Assembly: GCA_002417825.1 (NCBI GenBank)
Contig: DICX01000087.1
Span: 1 to 6,176, forward strand
Direction: 5' to 3'
Length of the DNA: 6,176 bases
From: Lactobacillus sp. UBA5815
Lineage (GTDB): Bacteria > Bacillota > Bacilli > Lactobacillales > Lactobacillaceae
A program made the translations under genes and the position numbers. The notes beneath the pieces are model-generated. The model had not been told where the DNA came from. It worked only from the letters and a program-made list of their open reading frames with translations, and searched no databases. Numbering within the stretch: the first letter of the stretch is position 1; each line of letters opens with the position of its first letter. Shown here piece by piece: positions 6,038-6,176 of this stretch.

Positions 6038-6084
6038 ATCAAGTTGATTTCTTTTTTCATTTCAAATCAAGTTTTTTTGATTTC
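6038..6084. repeat. Two related GAAATCAA/CTTGAT elements upstream of the ABC-3/ABC-2 operon
   Basis: On the + strand ATCAAGTTGATTTC (6038-6051) recurs as ATCAAGTTTTTTTGATTTC (6066-6084), the second copy carrying five extra T. Each contains inverted half-sites; the second includes AAATCAA and TTGATTT as a perfect 7-base dyad (6064-6070 and 6077-6083). They lie just downstream of the likely -10 element, where a repressor would block transcription. Confidence 0.35.
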
Positions 6085-6085
6085 A

Positions 6086-6114
6086 AGTATAGACCGGCTT
6101 AGCCTTTTCATAAA
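6086..6114 (-). promoter_or_regulatory. Candidate promoter of the ABC-3/ABC-2 operon
   Basis: On the - strand TATACT (6091-6086) is a good -10 hexamer. TTTATG (6114-6109) lies 17 bases upstream as a poor -35 (three of six bases match). The spacer holds a small dyad, GGCT-T-AGCC on the + strand (6096-6104). The transcript would carry a leader of roughly 150 bases containing the repeated elements and the 7-1-7 palindrome. Confidence 0.4.
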
Positions 6115-6176
6115 AAAATCGCTATTTGATAAAACGCAAGAACATCAGATTTTCTATCGATGAAATTGCAATATTT

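Noticed and set aside
6108..6176. Two short - strand frames entering from the right edge and stopping at 6108 and 6122
   Set aside because: Only 17-22 residues of each are visible, with no motif and no way to choose between them. The stretch overlaps the candidate promoter region of the operon.
1..6176. CRISPR array, tRNA/rRNA gene, insertion sequence or phage attachment site
   Set aside because: No regularly spaced repeats, tRNA-like cloverleaf, transposase frame or terminal inverted repeats were seen anywhere in the window.

Overview
The window looks like a chromosomal segment of a low-GC Gram-positive bacterium, most likely of the Lactobacillales. The grounds are AT-rich spacers, purine-rich GGAGG-type ribosome binding sites, poly-U hairpin terminators, and three half-size ABC exporters of the type common in lactobacilli and enterococci. 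No species can be named from the sequence alone.

Layout from left to right. (1) Bases 1-155 hold the C-terminal end of a membrane protein on the + strand, followed by a strong hairpin terminator (171-214) that can work in both directions. (2) On the - strand is a complete ABC exporter half-transporter, called ABC-1 here (2032 to 392). A weak hydrophobic small ORF lies behind it (378 to 253). (3) An AT-rich spacer of nearly 500 bases (2054-2527) carries several dyads and a promoter-like element. (4) On the + strand is a small gene (2528-2653) for a 41-residue cationic peptide with one membrane segment and a good ribosome binding site. It was found by direct reading. (5) A second strong bidirectional terminator (2698-2736) separates it from the convergent operon. 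(6) That two-gene - strand operon holds ABC-3 (5929 to 4337, upstream) and ABC-2 (4340 to 2763, downstream), which overlap by ATGA. (7) The spacer upstream of the operon (5930-6176) has a possible promoter, repeated GAAATCAA/CTTGAT elements and a 7-1-7 palindrome.

ABC-2 and ABC-3 are clearly paralogues. Their Walker A, Q-loop, signature, Walker B and H-loop motifs fall at the same residue numbers in both, and translation is coupled, so a heterodimeric exporter is the natural reading. Both ATP-binding domains keep their catalytic residues. Both lack the aromatic A-loop residue and the usual GERG-type X-loop, which sets them apart from ABC-1. ABC-1 is more AT-rich and has its own upstream region. 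None of the three has an N-terminal C39 peptidase domain, so none is a bacteriocin exporter that cleaves a double-glycine leader. The substrates are unknown.

The point most worth a second look is the 41-residue cationic membrane peptide, which has a structured 5' leader and sits between the two sets of exporters. Any link between the peptide and the exporters is an inference from position only.
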